A DNA stretch of 64,000 nucleotides from Pelodera strongyloides (Eukaryota > Nematoda > Chromadorea > Rhabditida > Rhabditidae). The translations under genes were made by a program, and so were the position numbers. Below, one piece after another: positions 11,526-22,050 of the stretch (positions within the stretch are counted from its first letter, which is position 1; every line of letters starts with the position of its first letter). The notes below the pieces were generated by a model. That model made no database searches. It worked only from the letters and a program-made list of their open reading frames with translations, and was not told the DNA's origin. The stretch spans positions 97,453 to 161,452 of the forward strand of contig JAANDG010000337.1 in assembly GCA_036852015.1 (NCBI GenBank), written 5' to 3'.

Positions 11526-14070
11526 ATGCAGCTTTCCACTCACTTTATTTTCGGCATTCTTCTTGCGATTTCTTTTGCTCGTAAGTTATTTTCCTTATAA
11601 TTTTTATGAAGCAATATTAGCATAGGACATTTACTACTAAACAACTTAATCATTTACATAACAAATCATCACAATGTACCCCCCCCCCCCCCTCCCAAAA
11701 TAGGAGGCGTCTAAGCGGTATTGCACGTGGTTAGCGTTATAGGTACTCCTACTCTGTTCCTTCCCGACTCAGAAAGTTTGCATATAATGCATGGGAATGT
11801 AGAGAATAAACCACGTTTTTTAGAAGACGTTCATGTGAATGACGCCGTCGAAGATTTTCCTCCCGAAGTGAAAGAGACGGAGGAGTACGAAAATCCGACA
11901 ATTACGGTACATTCCATTCTTACCCCTTCCTTGGTACACGTCAGAAACGTGGAAACCATTTGGCGACGGTTCCCGGTTTTTAGGTAGTTACTGTGTACTG
12001 CACAGTAACTACCTAATAACCATGAACTTATTTACTCTACCGTTGTATCTTAACTCTTCCTCGTTCTCGTGCAATAGCTGGCACACTCTAAACTTTATTA
12101 TACTTTTCTAACTAAGTTTCAAGTAAAAAAAATCAGAATGAAAACGCTACTACACATACAGTTGCAGCCGTGACAAACTTGACTACAGTAATAAATTGTC
12201 TGTGTTGCAAGTTAAAGGATCGCAGTCACTCCAAAATAATCATTTTGCTTCGAGTTTACTTGAATTTAGTAAAGAATGAAGAAAAATACTTTACCAAAAC
12301 CGAATAATTTGAATTCCAATTCAGGTGGTGAACAAGTAGAAAAGTAGTTCTACTTAACTACCGCGGGATTATGAAACGTGTAGTGATATGCCTGCAGACC
12401 CTTGCAGTATATGTAAAGATATAATATGCAAATATTTGCCGAAATAATTTGCATACTCCTGAGCGGGAAGCAGCTGTATGAACACGTTTCGTGATCCTGC
12501 CGTAGTTAAGTAGAACTACTTTTCTACTTGTTCACTCCCTGAGTTGGAATTCAGATTATTCGGTTTTGGTAAAGTATTTGTCTCTATTCTTTACTAAATA
12601 CAAGTAAACTCGAAGCAAAATGATTATTTTGGAGTGACTGCGTTCCTTTAAAAGCCAATTTTCAGAATGAAAACGCTACTCTACAGCCGACTGAGGCCGT
12701 GGAAGCAAATTTGACAATTGTAATAACGACGGCAGCGGTCGTGGAAGCTAAAACTACGAGCATGCCGTCTACAAATCGAACGACTGTAAGTTTCTTTTTA
12801 ATTACTCAATTAATTAATTGCTTATGGATCTCAATCTTAGTTATTTATGTATTAAATACACCAAAAGGTGTGCGTCCGAGGATGAAAATTAAAAACGAAC
12901 ATATAAACGCAAACAGATGACCGATATGATTAGCAATGAGACTTGCCACTCTGCATTTGGAATATTGTTTGTAGAAAATCAGACTCATAGAAACTCATAG
13001 AAAAACGGGAATCCAATTCACCATGCGCGTAATTATGTACATATATATTTTTACTCCCGTAGCTCTTTTTCTTTTTATATACATATACATATAAGTTGTT
13101 TCACAGAGGCACTGAGCAGAGTAGACCAGTTCCAGGTGAAAACTGATCGGTCTTGGACTTTTCAGCCTCGATGGCTGATGGTTTATTGTACGTTTATATA
13201 AGCCTTTTCAGACCACACAAGCCAAAGCAGAGCCACACCCTCAAGTTGTCGAACCTGTAAAAAAGGAAGAAAAGACTGATAAGACTGATTCAACAGAGAA
13301 GACTCGTGTGACTGGGGACACTCAGGTTTGTAGTTTGTAGTTGCTTTTGTCTTCTCCAAATGAGTAGTCATGGGAAATGCTTATGACTAGGTTAGCCTAG
13401 GAGAGTTAAAGTCATACTTAGATACTTAGAGTATCAGACCCGGGTAAAAAATTTCTTGTGCTTACAGTGTGCTTCGTGTGCGTTGATAGATTTTCACTTG
13501 GGATTTCTTGTTGAAACCCTTTTATATGAGAAACGTTATAAATTTATATGTTCATTTTAGAAATGGATCCCAAATCAAAGCAGCGAAAGCCATTTTATGT
13601 CGTGGCTACTCTTCGGAGCAGCAATATGCGTCATTGGCTATGTGGGAATGCACAATAAGCGAAAGATCCTTGGTACGTTTTGTTTTGCTTTGATACTTGC
13701 TTCAGTAGTATTTTAAGCCAGCGGGAGTGGGGAGTGTGCCGCTTGCCTGTGGCGAACCCTCTTTGTGTGCGTGGCGATGACGCGGTGTTTCATGCATGTT
13801 ATATTATGCGTTGCGCTGGGTCACCTTCATTGTTTTCTATCTGGGATTGCAGTTGCACAATGAGTTTGTCTTTCGACATATAATTAGATAATTACTATCT
13901 TTCGACATATATTTAGATAATTACTTTTCACTGTCTGTATAGATTTGTTAGCAGAAGGTTTATTTATAGGTCTACTCTTCGAGGGTCGAACGGGCGGCGA
14001 AACGCGACGTGGCCGCAGCGGTGCACGCTACCGTAGACTCAGTCAAAATGATGAACCGGTGATATATTAG
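11526..14070 (+). CDS. tgn-38: TGN38/TGOLN2-like trans-Golgi network membrane protein
   Basis: Seven exons join in phase: 11526-11580, 11773-11906, 12137-12187, 12666-12785, 13212-13325, 13561-13672 and 13970-14070 (stop TAG), giving 228 residues. ATG follows a TTTCAG acceptor by five bases, as in trans-spliced genes. Residues 1-19 are a signal peptide. Residues 20-158 are a luminal region rich in T, E, K and V with NxT sites. Residues 170-188 form one membrane span, followed by HNKRKIL at 189-195. The short tail carries ARYRRLSQ, whose YRRL (216-219) matches the YxxPhi sorting signal of TGN38 (SDYQRL in mammals). The span, HNKRKI, EG and YxRL order matches TGN38 closely, so the protein should cycle between the trans-Golgi network and the plasma membrane. 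Exons 3 and 4 both start AATGAAAACGCTACT, an exon duplication with a TTAA element between the two copies. Confidence 0.88.
12212..12651. repeat. TTAA hairpin element T2, copy 1
   Basis: Starts TTAAAGGATCGCAGTCACTC and ends GGAGTGACTGCGTTCCTTTAA; the body is an imperfect palindrome containing TACTTTTCTACTTGTTCA. It lies between the duplicated exons 3 and 4 of the TGN38-like gene. Copy 2 is at 45892-46331. Confidence 0.85.
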
Positions 14071-15230
14071 AATGTATTACAGTAATTTGGGCACATTACA
14101 TTCATTGCATTTTGCTTTACCGTAGTTTCACGTGCTTATAGTGATACGTTATATTATGTAATACATGTATTTACGCCAGCCAGTGCTATTTGTGAATGTG
14201 TTAACTCAAAACATGTTGCATATATATATTTATAATTAATTAGTATTTATTGTTAATAACACATTGGTCGCTTTGTTGCCTTATTCTCTGCCTAATGTGC
14301 CTTATGGGATCACAGTTGTAGTAAATTATTAGCATTTACAATAGCCAGAACCTGTGCTACTAACTTTTCCTTTATCTAACTTTATTTATTTATGTCAAAT
14401 TTTTATGGGATATGCAATACGTCTGATAACTTATTGATTATTATTATTATCCTATTATATAGTGTGATATGCGCCTCGCAAAATTAAATGTGATGAATTT
14501 TTCTATAAAACATTCTGATGACTTTTTCCCGGGTGTCCTTGGGATGTGCTTTTCCCTTGCAATAAATCCTGATTCTTCAATTGTTGTGCATTTCCATAAA
14601 TTCATTTTCATGCGTCAATAAATGTTTATATTTTTACTACGCAAATCAACAATGTTCTTGTGTGTTTATGGTGAGTCATGTTACGCTTGAGAAGCTTAAT
14701 ATTAACCACAAAATCATACGTAAAATTAGTTTGTTCGTTTGTATGATGTGCTTTTCCCCCTAGCATCCATAGCACACTTCGCTAGGTTCAAAGAACACAC
14801 ACGCAGGAAACAAGACGACCGGGCGGGATAGACCGCTGAGCAGACGCCGCAACGCATGGCAGCCAAGTGCGTAGCGTACATTCGCAAGTCGGAAGGTCAC
14901 AAACAAAGTGGCGGAGATAAAATACGCCGCTGAGAATTTCAATCGCTTTTCTTTGCATTTCTTATTTCTTGTCCCATATGCGACTTTCTTCAAATTTTCA
15001 TTATATTTTCATATAACATTCATCTTTAATTTTAAACAGAAATTCATTATTTTTTACACGGACAGATATTTTTTTGTAATTAGCTTCTTTCGTAATGTTT
15101 CGTAAAATCTGTGAAGAAATCTCCATTTCACACAAACTAATACTGCAAAAATTCGTTCCTTGCTTGCTTATTTCTTTTGTGTTTTAAAAATAATTATACC
15201 GCAGTCTTATTACTATATTTTAGCGGACTT
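14071..15230. other. 3' flank of tgn-38 and intergenic
   Basis: AT-rich, with an AATAAA at about 14561 that could be the tgn-38 polyadenylation signal although it is nearly 500 bp away. No further gene seen. A TTTTAG acceptor at 15218-15223 precedes the next start codon. Confidence 0.4.
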
Positions 15231-18200
15231 ATGTCTGGTAAGAAGCGACCAGTGAGCACATTCGCGAAAAGTTTTCTTAAAAGTGGAAAACGCACCAGAC
15301 TCACACTTGATGCATTCGAACTAAATCGGCCCGACGAAGTAAACGTGACGCCTGCGGACGAGGAGAAGTCGACAATGTAAGTCATAAACAAAAACCATAT
15401 TGTAATTAAAGTTTCGAAAATAGCAAATTTGTGTATATAAAAAAACTACAGTACTCTAACGGTTCGCATTTTACTCTAACGGTTCGTGTTACAGAATTAA
15501 AAAAATATGGCAATATCGGAATCAGAATCAGTGTAATTTAGCACGCCGTAGTCGAAGCTTACTTGATGAATCGTGAATATTATTTGGTCACTAGGACTTG
15601 CGGTTTCATGGTCTTACGGTCTTAGGTAGTCCGGGACCTATATCTTATCGTTATCAGGTCATTCTAGATTCCGCCTTGACTCCCACCCATCAGCTTCCGC
15701 ATCCGAAAAGCAAATTAACGCCTCGGAAGCTTTGTTCAACACCAATGGCGGTTTTCCAACGCTGGATGAGAATGACAGTCTGCTGGGCTACAGTAAGCCG
15801 CAGGAATTGAAAAGTGAAGAAGTTAACCATGAAGAGGGGGCTGAAGAACTTAAACATGTTACGGGTCAGTATTTATCTATGAGTACGGTATTCAGGGTAA
15901 AAAAATTTGAGGATTGGTAGGATCCCTGGCGTAGACTGAATAAAACTACTCACTTGTGTCGCGCACCTCTGGCTGAAAGGGGTGCGCGGCGCTAACGCGG
16001 GGTACTGAACTTGTAGAAGTAGGCTTGTGTCCAAAGAATGTGGAACAACATGAAAGGATGGCGCGGCTGATATACGCATGACACTTGCATGTAACATGTT
16101 CGCAGTTCGCACATCCCTGGCGCACAGCTTTGTGTCGCTTAGGTAGGGGTGGCGCGGCTGATATACCAATGGCACTTGCGTGTAGCATGTTCGCACATAC
16201 CTGGCGCAGAGATTTGCGTCGCTCACCCTGCATTGTTTAATGCTATGCAGGCCGTTAGTGAAGATCGCGAATAGCGTTCACCTTATGGTAATTATTTATC
16301 TGAAACTCTCTCTTCTTTTAGCATCTGAACCTAAAGTTCCGCATCGGAATCCCACCACATGTGATATCATGAGCATAGGGTCGAAAATCTTGGATGACGA
16401 CAATATTCAAACAACTTCTGAGGCAATGGTGAGTAATTTGCCTGCTTTTTGTTTAGATAGCGTTTTGTGACAAATGTGTGCGAGATCTTCGCCGCGTGCC
16501 CTTTTGTTCGCGGTGACTTTGCCGTGTATCGTTTTGAACTTCGAACGCTCTGGTATTCTCACACGGTTTTTATGAAATTATTCATTTATTAATTGCGCCT
16601 TTGAAGAAATATCCGAACCTATATAATTCCTATATTTTGTCAGTACCGTAAGTACTCTCTGTCAATTAACTAACTAATTGCAGGACATCTACGGTAGTTT
16701 GCTGCGAGGCACGCTAATTGACATTCGACCCATTAAAACATATGCGAACACTCTCAAGAATCCACAATTGCGCGAAATGTGTGCCCTGCACGTGGGAGCC
16801 GCTATGCATGTCAGTTTCCAAATTTCCAGTTTTATTTAGTTTGAGCGTGAAGTCGTCAGGTTTTAGTTCCGTAAATTATGCACATTATGCATGACGTATT
16901 ATTCCACGTTTTTCGCTTCCATCTTTTTGCACTTCTACTGCATTTTCCTCAGTGGCGGTGCAATACATTGGTTTGCAAGTTCCTAGGTTAGAACAGACAC
17001 ACTGTTCCAGACTTCCAGATGACAAATTGCTCGTTTCCTGCTGCTGCTAGTTTCCTGCTGGTTTACTGTGGCTCTTTGTTTAGCACAACGCCAATCTACA
17101 AGGTGGAGGTGAGCCCGAATTCGACTCCGACCGACACCTCGACCGAGAGCGACATCTGTCGGTGGAAGACGTGGAAGTGCTTGAGGAAACTAGACCACAT
17201 GTAGAAGTACTCACTCCGGATGGAACATCTGATTGTCATGAATCCTTTACCGACGACGTATCCTACAGTGATTCACCCACCGCTTCCGTGCATGCCATCT
17301 CGGTAGGCTTTGTTCAGCGTCCGGTCTTAAAGCGGTATAACATCCGGTTTTTGAGAGGTGTGATGGTCAACTGCATTCCCTTATGTTGTAAGCAAATGAT
17401 TAAGCCTACTTAGACTAAAAACAGCGCAGTATCTCGTAGTCACTTGCGTGCGGGAACACATCATACGTTTTTAAAACCGGATGTTGCACCACTTTAACGA
17501 CAGTGGGCAATTTCCTGCTGAATTGGAACTGCGTGCTAGATACACCAGCCCTTCCCAAGTTTCATACTTTACCAGGTTATATCATACAATTTCAGCAATT
17601 TAGACCAAGCTTCTTCCACAATTTGCGCCCCGGCGTCCACAAGAGAACGAGGTTTCTGAAAATACGTCGGGATGTCGTGTTCCCGCCCGGGTAGCTCTGG
17701 ATAGACCAATTGCCTTCCATCGAGCAGCGATGGACGCCTATACAGCCGAGGAAGGCGCGCGAAGCGCTGACGAGGTCGAGGAAGTTGTGCAAATAGAAGA
17801 TGTATGTTTTCATGTAGCGAAAGAAGAGAAGTACATTCATTTCAGCAACCAAAAAGTACCGTAACTGTGCTATCGAACCACTGAAAGTAAATTTGCCCAT
17901 CGCACACGGCGCACCGTTGGCCCATCTCTTAGGGGATGCGCGGCAGGTGCGCTATGTATGTGCCATCAACTGGTTGCACACCGCTGGCGACCTGCCGCGC
18001 ATTCCCGAGCGTGTGCGCCGTGCCGCTGTAGCGTAGCTCTTGTTGCGTGCAGCGACGGCGCGCAGTTTTCCTATTTGGAGCATATTCAGAACTTGCCGTC
18101 AACAGAAGCAGAGGATATAGTTTGGGACTTAATGGAGGAACAGGATTCTTACGACAAGAAGTAAGTGTTTGCACATTTGTTACCACTCAACTAACGCCTC

Positions 18201-21200
18201 TAGATATAAAAGACAAAGAATTGAAGCCGTGTGATTTTGTTTCTATGCCCACAGCGTCATTTTTCTACGTTTCAGGTGTTTGGTATAAGTAGGCCAACTT
18301 TTTGTAACTCCCCAAAATCAGGCCCAATTGAATCTTATTAAATGAGCTTTGGAAGATACGTTGCAGACGTTTCATATAAGTATGCGCATTTTTCGCGAGT
18401 ATAACTGTGCAGTATCACTTCATAGTATTGGGAAGTCGCCGCAGGAGGCGGTAGCCGTTTGGCAAGATTATATACTTTAAATTTTTCACGTTGGATCAGC
18501 GTTTCTCTGAAAGGAACACAGTATAGTGACTTAATATTTTTGTAGGAGGAAGAAGAGGTCTTGCACGTTACATCAATCGTTTCACTTGCGGTAAGCTGTA
18601 TTTCCTTTTTTTGTAGCCAAGTGTTCGATCGGTTTTCATTTGCAATCTAAATTAAAAAAAATTGGCTAACAATAAGTGCGACTTTAATGCTCATTGTTGC
18701 ACAAACATTTGAATCATAACTTATATGTATAGAGATTTTTGATATAATCTACAATTTAAGATTATTGATATAATATGTAAGCAAACGTTTCAAACCCAAA
18801 CTATGTTAGCGCTATCGCGCTAACAAAGGAATCATAACTTATATGTACATAGATTTTGATATAATCTACAATTTAGGATTTTTGATATAATATACAAACA
18901 AGTATTTGGATCAAAAATTATATGTATACGATTTTTAATATAATATACAATTTAAGAGATATGTCCCGTTTGGCGGAGCTCATTTCCCGATCAGAAATCG
19001 AAACGGCCGAAATAACCAATACCATGCTGAGATTTGGCTCTGTGAAGGGTTTTGTGTTAGGTCATACCACTGAAGAGCCACGCCTTTTGCCAGGTGCGCA
19101 ATTTTTATACGGTACATTTTTATAGAAAACGAAAGAACCCATTTGGCGACGGTTCTCGAAATTTTCCAACAATTTGCTGACCATTTGGCGGCCTTGTTGT
19201 GACCAACTTTTCTAAAAAACCGTCTGATCCGATCACGTCATGTTACAGATACAGACGGTGCCTGCGAGCGATTACCAAATGTGTCATCTCCAACTAATTG
19301 TTTTGCATTATAATTATTAATAATAATAATTTATTACGCACAAAGACAAAGAAAGCAGCATAAAGTTAATTCTTTCAGCAGCGAATAAAACAAAATAATA
19401 TTAGGTATTTCGTATGGAAAACTACTGCGACATCTTCGAGCTGCGAAAAATCCGCTATTCGGCCATTCGTTGAGATGGGCGGCAAACAGAGTCTACGGAA
19501 AGTTGTGGCTCGGTTTTCTCGAAATCGTCGTCTATGCGGTAGGTTACGATGCTAATAATATGGTTATGAAAGAAGCTGGCAAATTTAAAACCTTTGAGGT
19601 GTCTATGCATATCGTAGGAACTGGGTGGACCCATTTGTAACGGTTGCTGGTTTTGTTTCCTGGGCAGCCCATTTGGCGACCACTTCGTGACCATCCAAGT
19701 TTCAACGAAAACCGTCGTCGATTGGTCACCATATGTGTTTTTTTTGTCGGTACCATTTGATGACGGGACCGCAACGGTTTTTTCTGTGGTTTCGGCAATT
19801 ATTCCGTTTTGCTATGATGTTGCGGAACAGACCACAAGCGTTAGTAAATAGTGATAAGTATATGGTAAGCAGTGATACCGTATGATAAATGAGTTGACAA
19901 AATATTGTGTGTAGCAAACAGTACGTTGTAATCACAGTGCTATTATGGTCGAATTGGGCTCGATGTTTTTGTATATTCTAATTGAACTTACTTTAAAAAA
20001 AACGGGTGTTGTACCACTTTGACTGTTCCAATTTTAAAAAACGGGTGTTGTACCACTTTGACTGTTCCAAGTTTAAAAAACGGGTGTTGTACCACTTTGA
20101 CTGTTCCAAGTTTAAAAAACGGGTGTTGTACCACTTTGACTCTTCCAAGTTTAAAAAACGGGTGTTGTACCACTTTGACTGTTTCTTAATCGAGCTTTGC
20201 TTTAAGTCGTTGACTTCTAAAGACGACCTGGCCCACTGCACATATACCGTCTCGACTAGGAAAACGTCGACGAAATACGTGGACTTTAATAGTCAGCTAA
20301 CCGGCTTGGCAGGTGGGCAAAAGAATTTTCTTATTGTACTACAATAAAGTGGCCCAACAGCTAACACATTGAACATTTGAGTAGAGCAGTACTCTGGTCC
20401 TCAGGCGCGAAAATGCGTAGCCGCGTCCGCGGGAAGAGATCGCAAATTTGCATTGAAAAATTCGAGTGGCAGAGAAACCTATTTTCTGCGTCTCATTGTC
20501 AGCCTTTCCCATGTTAAAAAGCCATCTCTTTTCCGCGGACGCGGTTACTCATTTCCGCGCTGCACGCCTGAGAACGTAGTAGGCGCAAAGTAGTGCATGC
20601 ATCTGTGAGAGCATTCCATTTGGTGCCCAATTATAAGCAGCGTCAGCAGCTCGCCATAACGTGGTCACTTATTAGCAAACTTTTCGCATTTATTTGGTTT
20701 CCAAGTATCCCACAAATTCGGTAGGATTCTGTCAATACTACCGTATTTCTACACGACCTGCATATATAATATGAAAAAAATAATAAAAAATTCCCGTGTA
20801 GTTCCAAAATGCTGAATTTTCACCATACTTGGAAACCCCAGTATGCAACATAGTAGCTGTTTTAAAAGTATGATAGATGTGTATAAACGTGCGAGACACA
20901 AATCGATACTCAATTCAAAAACCGGCCGTTATATCACTCTAAAGTAGAATTTATTTAGAATTTATCCTCCATTTATTGGGTGTGGCCGATTTCGATGAAG
21001 GCACGCGTGGCTACTGGACCAAGAGCGTGGAGTGCGCTCTGTTTTCAGTAATTCTAAGTTTGCGAAGGAAATACAATGAGCATCTGGTCAATCGAAGTGT
21101 GCCAAAGAAAACGGTACGGTTTTCTGTTCTTCAACACGATCTTAGGCTTTAGCGATGAAAAATTTCCACGCCGGATCGGATCAACATTTCGCGCCAAATT

Positions 21201-22050
21201 CTCGCGGCGCAACATTTTCACATCAAATTCTGGCGGTGCAACATTTCGCGCCAGATTCTCGCGGCGCAACATTTTTATATCAAATTGTCGCGGCGTTGGC
21301 GGTGCAACGTTTTGCGCCAGATCCTTGCCGCGCAGCATGCACGCTTGATCAGTTCTGATTATTCATTGTTTATGGGGAACTGGTCTAGGTCCTATTACAT
21401 TATCAATTATCATGTCCGAGATTATGGCTCTCTTTTCTAACTATGTGTTGTATTTGTGCAAAAGCATTTATACACAGGAGCGTGCATTGTCCTTTGGTAC
21501 ATAAAAAGGGCATTTTTTTGCCAGCATCTTTTTTATTTTTACCCCCACAGAGTAGATTTAAGGCCGTATTATACCAAGGTTATGAGACGTATAACTACGT
21601 CTAAACATATCACACGTAAATTGTGTGCCGGAAGTTTTTTCACTCAATTTGCATGTGGTACATGCGTAACATATGTGTATTTCCCAAACTAGGTGCATTA
21701 CTGCTTTATAAACCTTTAAGCGCTCTTAAAGCGAAATACCGGCCGATTTTGAAACACATCGTGGACAACCGATTTTTTATTCTAATTTATGTTCATTTGT
21801 TTAAGCTGCATAAGAGTGCTGTGGTACTTGATGTGTTTCAAAAACCGGCCGGTATTTCGCTTTAAATGTGAACTTCTAGGTCGCCGAATTCACGGAGAAC
21901 TTCGAGAGTGTCTTTGGTAAAGATATGTCGATTTTCGAAATCGATCCTCCCGTAGAACCTATCGGGATTAAAGATGATGATGAAAAGGCAGACCAAACTG
22001 AATTGAACCTGTGGAACGGGACCCAGATAAAAGAGGAAGTCGATCCTTGA
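15231..22050 (+). CDS. Unrecognised acidic, probably nuclear protein of 538 residues (12 exons)
   Basis: Exons: 15231-15376, 15668-15864, 16322-16428, 16684-16809, 17084-17302, 17604-17801, 18090-18160, 18546-18590, 18957-19048, 20223-20312, 20959-21113 and 21880-22050 (stop TGA). All phases agree and the total is 539 codons. ATG follows a TTTTAG acceptor. The basic start (MSGKKRPVSTFAKSF) is followed by long acidic, Ser/Glu-rich sequence (SVEDVEVLEE, SADEVEEVVQIED). KKRKKR at about 355-360 is a good nuclear-localisation candidate. A better-ordered C-terminal part follows (TGLAEFILHLLGVADF, ECALFSVILSLRRKY, FESVFGKD), ending IKEEVDP. There is no signal peptide or membrane segment. I do not recognise the family; a chromatin, transcription or condensin/cohesin-accessory role is only a guess. 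Several introns carry repeats. Exons 7 and 8 are the least certain, since DKK followed by TAA at 18160 is an alternative end. Confidence 0.65.
15985..16235. repeat. Two imperfect tandem copies of a GC-richer 85-95 bp unit
   Basis: Both copies contain GGCGCGGCTGATATAC, GGCACTTGC or ACACTTGC, then TAACATGTTCGCA or TAGCATGTTCGCA, then CTGGCGCA. They lie in intron 2 of the 538-residue gene. A third, diverged part precedes them. Confidence 0.6.
17327..17497. repeat. Variant X-like TTAA element (AGCGGTATAACATCCGG ends)
   Basis: TTAA at both borders; ends TTAAAGCGGTATAACATCCGG and CCGGATGTTGCACCACTTTAA. It lies in intron 5 of the 538-residue gene. The 39-bp tandem repeat at 20002-20192 is built from the same right end. 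Confidence 0.7.
17896..18022. repeat. GC-rich hairpin repeat
   Basis: CGCACACGGCGCACC and ATGCGCGGCAGGTGCG pair with CGACCTGCCGCGCAT and GTGTGCGCCGTGC downstream. It lies in intron 6 of the 538-residue gene. Confidence 0.6.
18700..18956 (+). repeat. AT-rich imperfect tandem repeat running into a splice acceptor
   Basis: About three copies of a unit containing TTATATGTA, GATTTTTGATATAAT and TACAATTTAAG. The last copy supplies the TTTAAG acceptor of exon 9 (18957). Confidence 0.6.
19140..19262. repeat. GGTCACCAAATGG-type repeat fragment
   Basis: Contains CCATTTGGCGACGGTT, GACCATTTGGCGG and a matching tail. It lies in intron 9 of the 538-residue gene. Confidence 0.5.
19655..19812. repeat. GGTCACCAAATGG-type repeat fragment, inverted relative to copy 1
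   Basis: Carries CCATTTGGCGACCACTT, GGTCACCATATG and an end (CGGCAATTATTCCGTTTTG) that is the reverse complement of the CAGGAAAACGAAATAATCG end at 1277. Confidence 0.55.
20002..20192 (+). repeat. Five tandem copies of a 39-bp repeat
   Basis: The unit is ACGGGTGTTGTACCACTTTG followed by ACTGTTCCAAGTTTAAAAA, with only a few substitutions. 39 bp is divisible by three, so all frames stay open as 13-residue repeats. It lies in intron 9 of the 538-residue gene and matches the right end of the element at 17327-17497, so it is not taken as coding. Confidence 0.85.
20391..20573. repeat. Inverted-repeat element with CCGCGTCCGCGGGAA arms (copy 1)
   Basis: AGCCGCGTCCGCGGGAAGAG near the left pairs with CTCTTTTCCGCGGACGCGGT near the right. 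A second copy is at 61884-62072. Confidence 0.7.
20696..20838. repeat. Inverted-repeat element with GGTTTCCAAGTAT ends (copy 1)
   Basis: GGTTTCCAAGTATCC and CCATACTTGGAAACCCC bound 143 bp. A copy in the opposite direction is at 53700-53852. Confidence 0.65.
21140..21330 (+). repeat. Tandem GCGCCA/GCGGCGCAACATTT repeat
   Basis: About four copies of a 32-45 bp unit (TCGCGGCGCAACATTTT, CATTTCGCGCCAGATTC). It lies in intron 11 of the 538-residue gene, and similar GCGCCATCGCCGCGC blocks occur at 29070-29115. Confidence 0.6.
21726..21865. repeat. X-family MITE
   Basis: TTAA at both borders; ends TTAAAGCGAAATACCGGCCG and CGGCCGGTATTTCGCTTTAA. It is 140 bp long and lies 14 bp before exon 12 of the 538-residue gene. 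Confidence 0.85.

Noticed and set aside
20002..20192. CRISPR-like array
   Set aside because: Units are contiguous without spacers and the genome is a nematode.
19993..20347. Coding 13-residue repeat protein at the 39-bp tandem repeat
   Set aside because: Both strands are equally open and the unit matches a transposon end. It lies in a phase-consistent intron.
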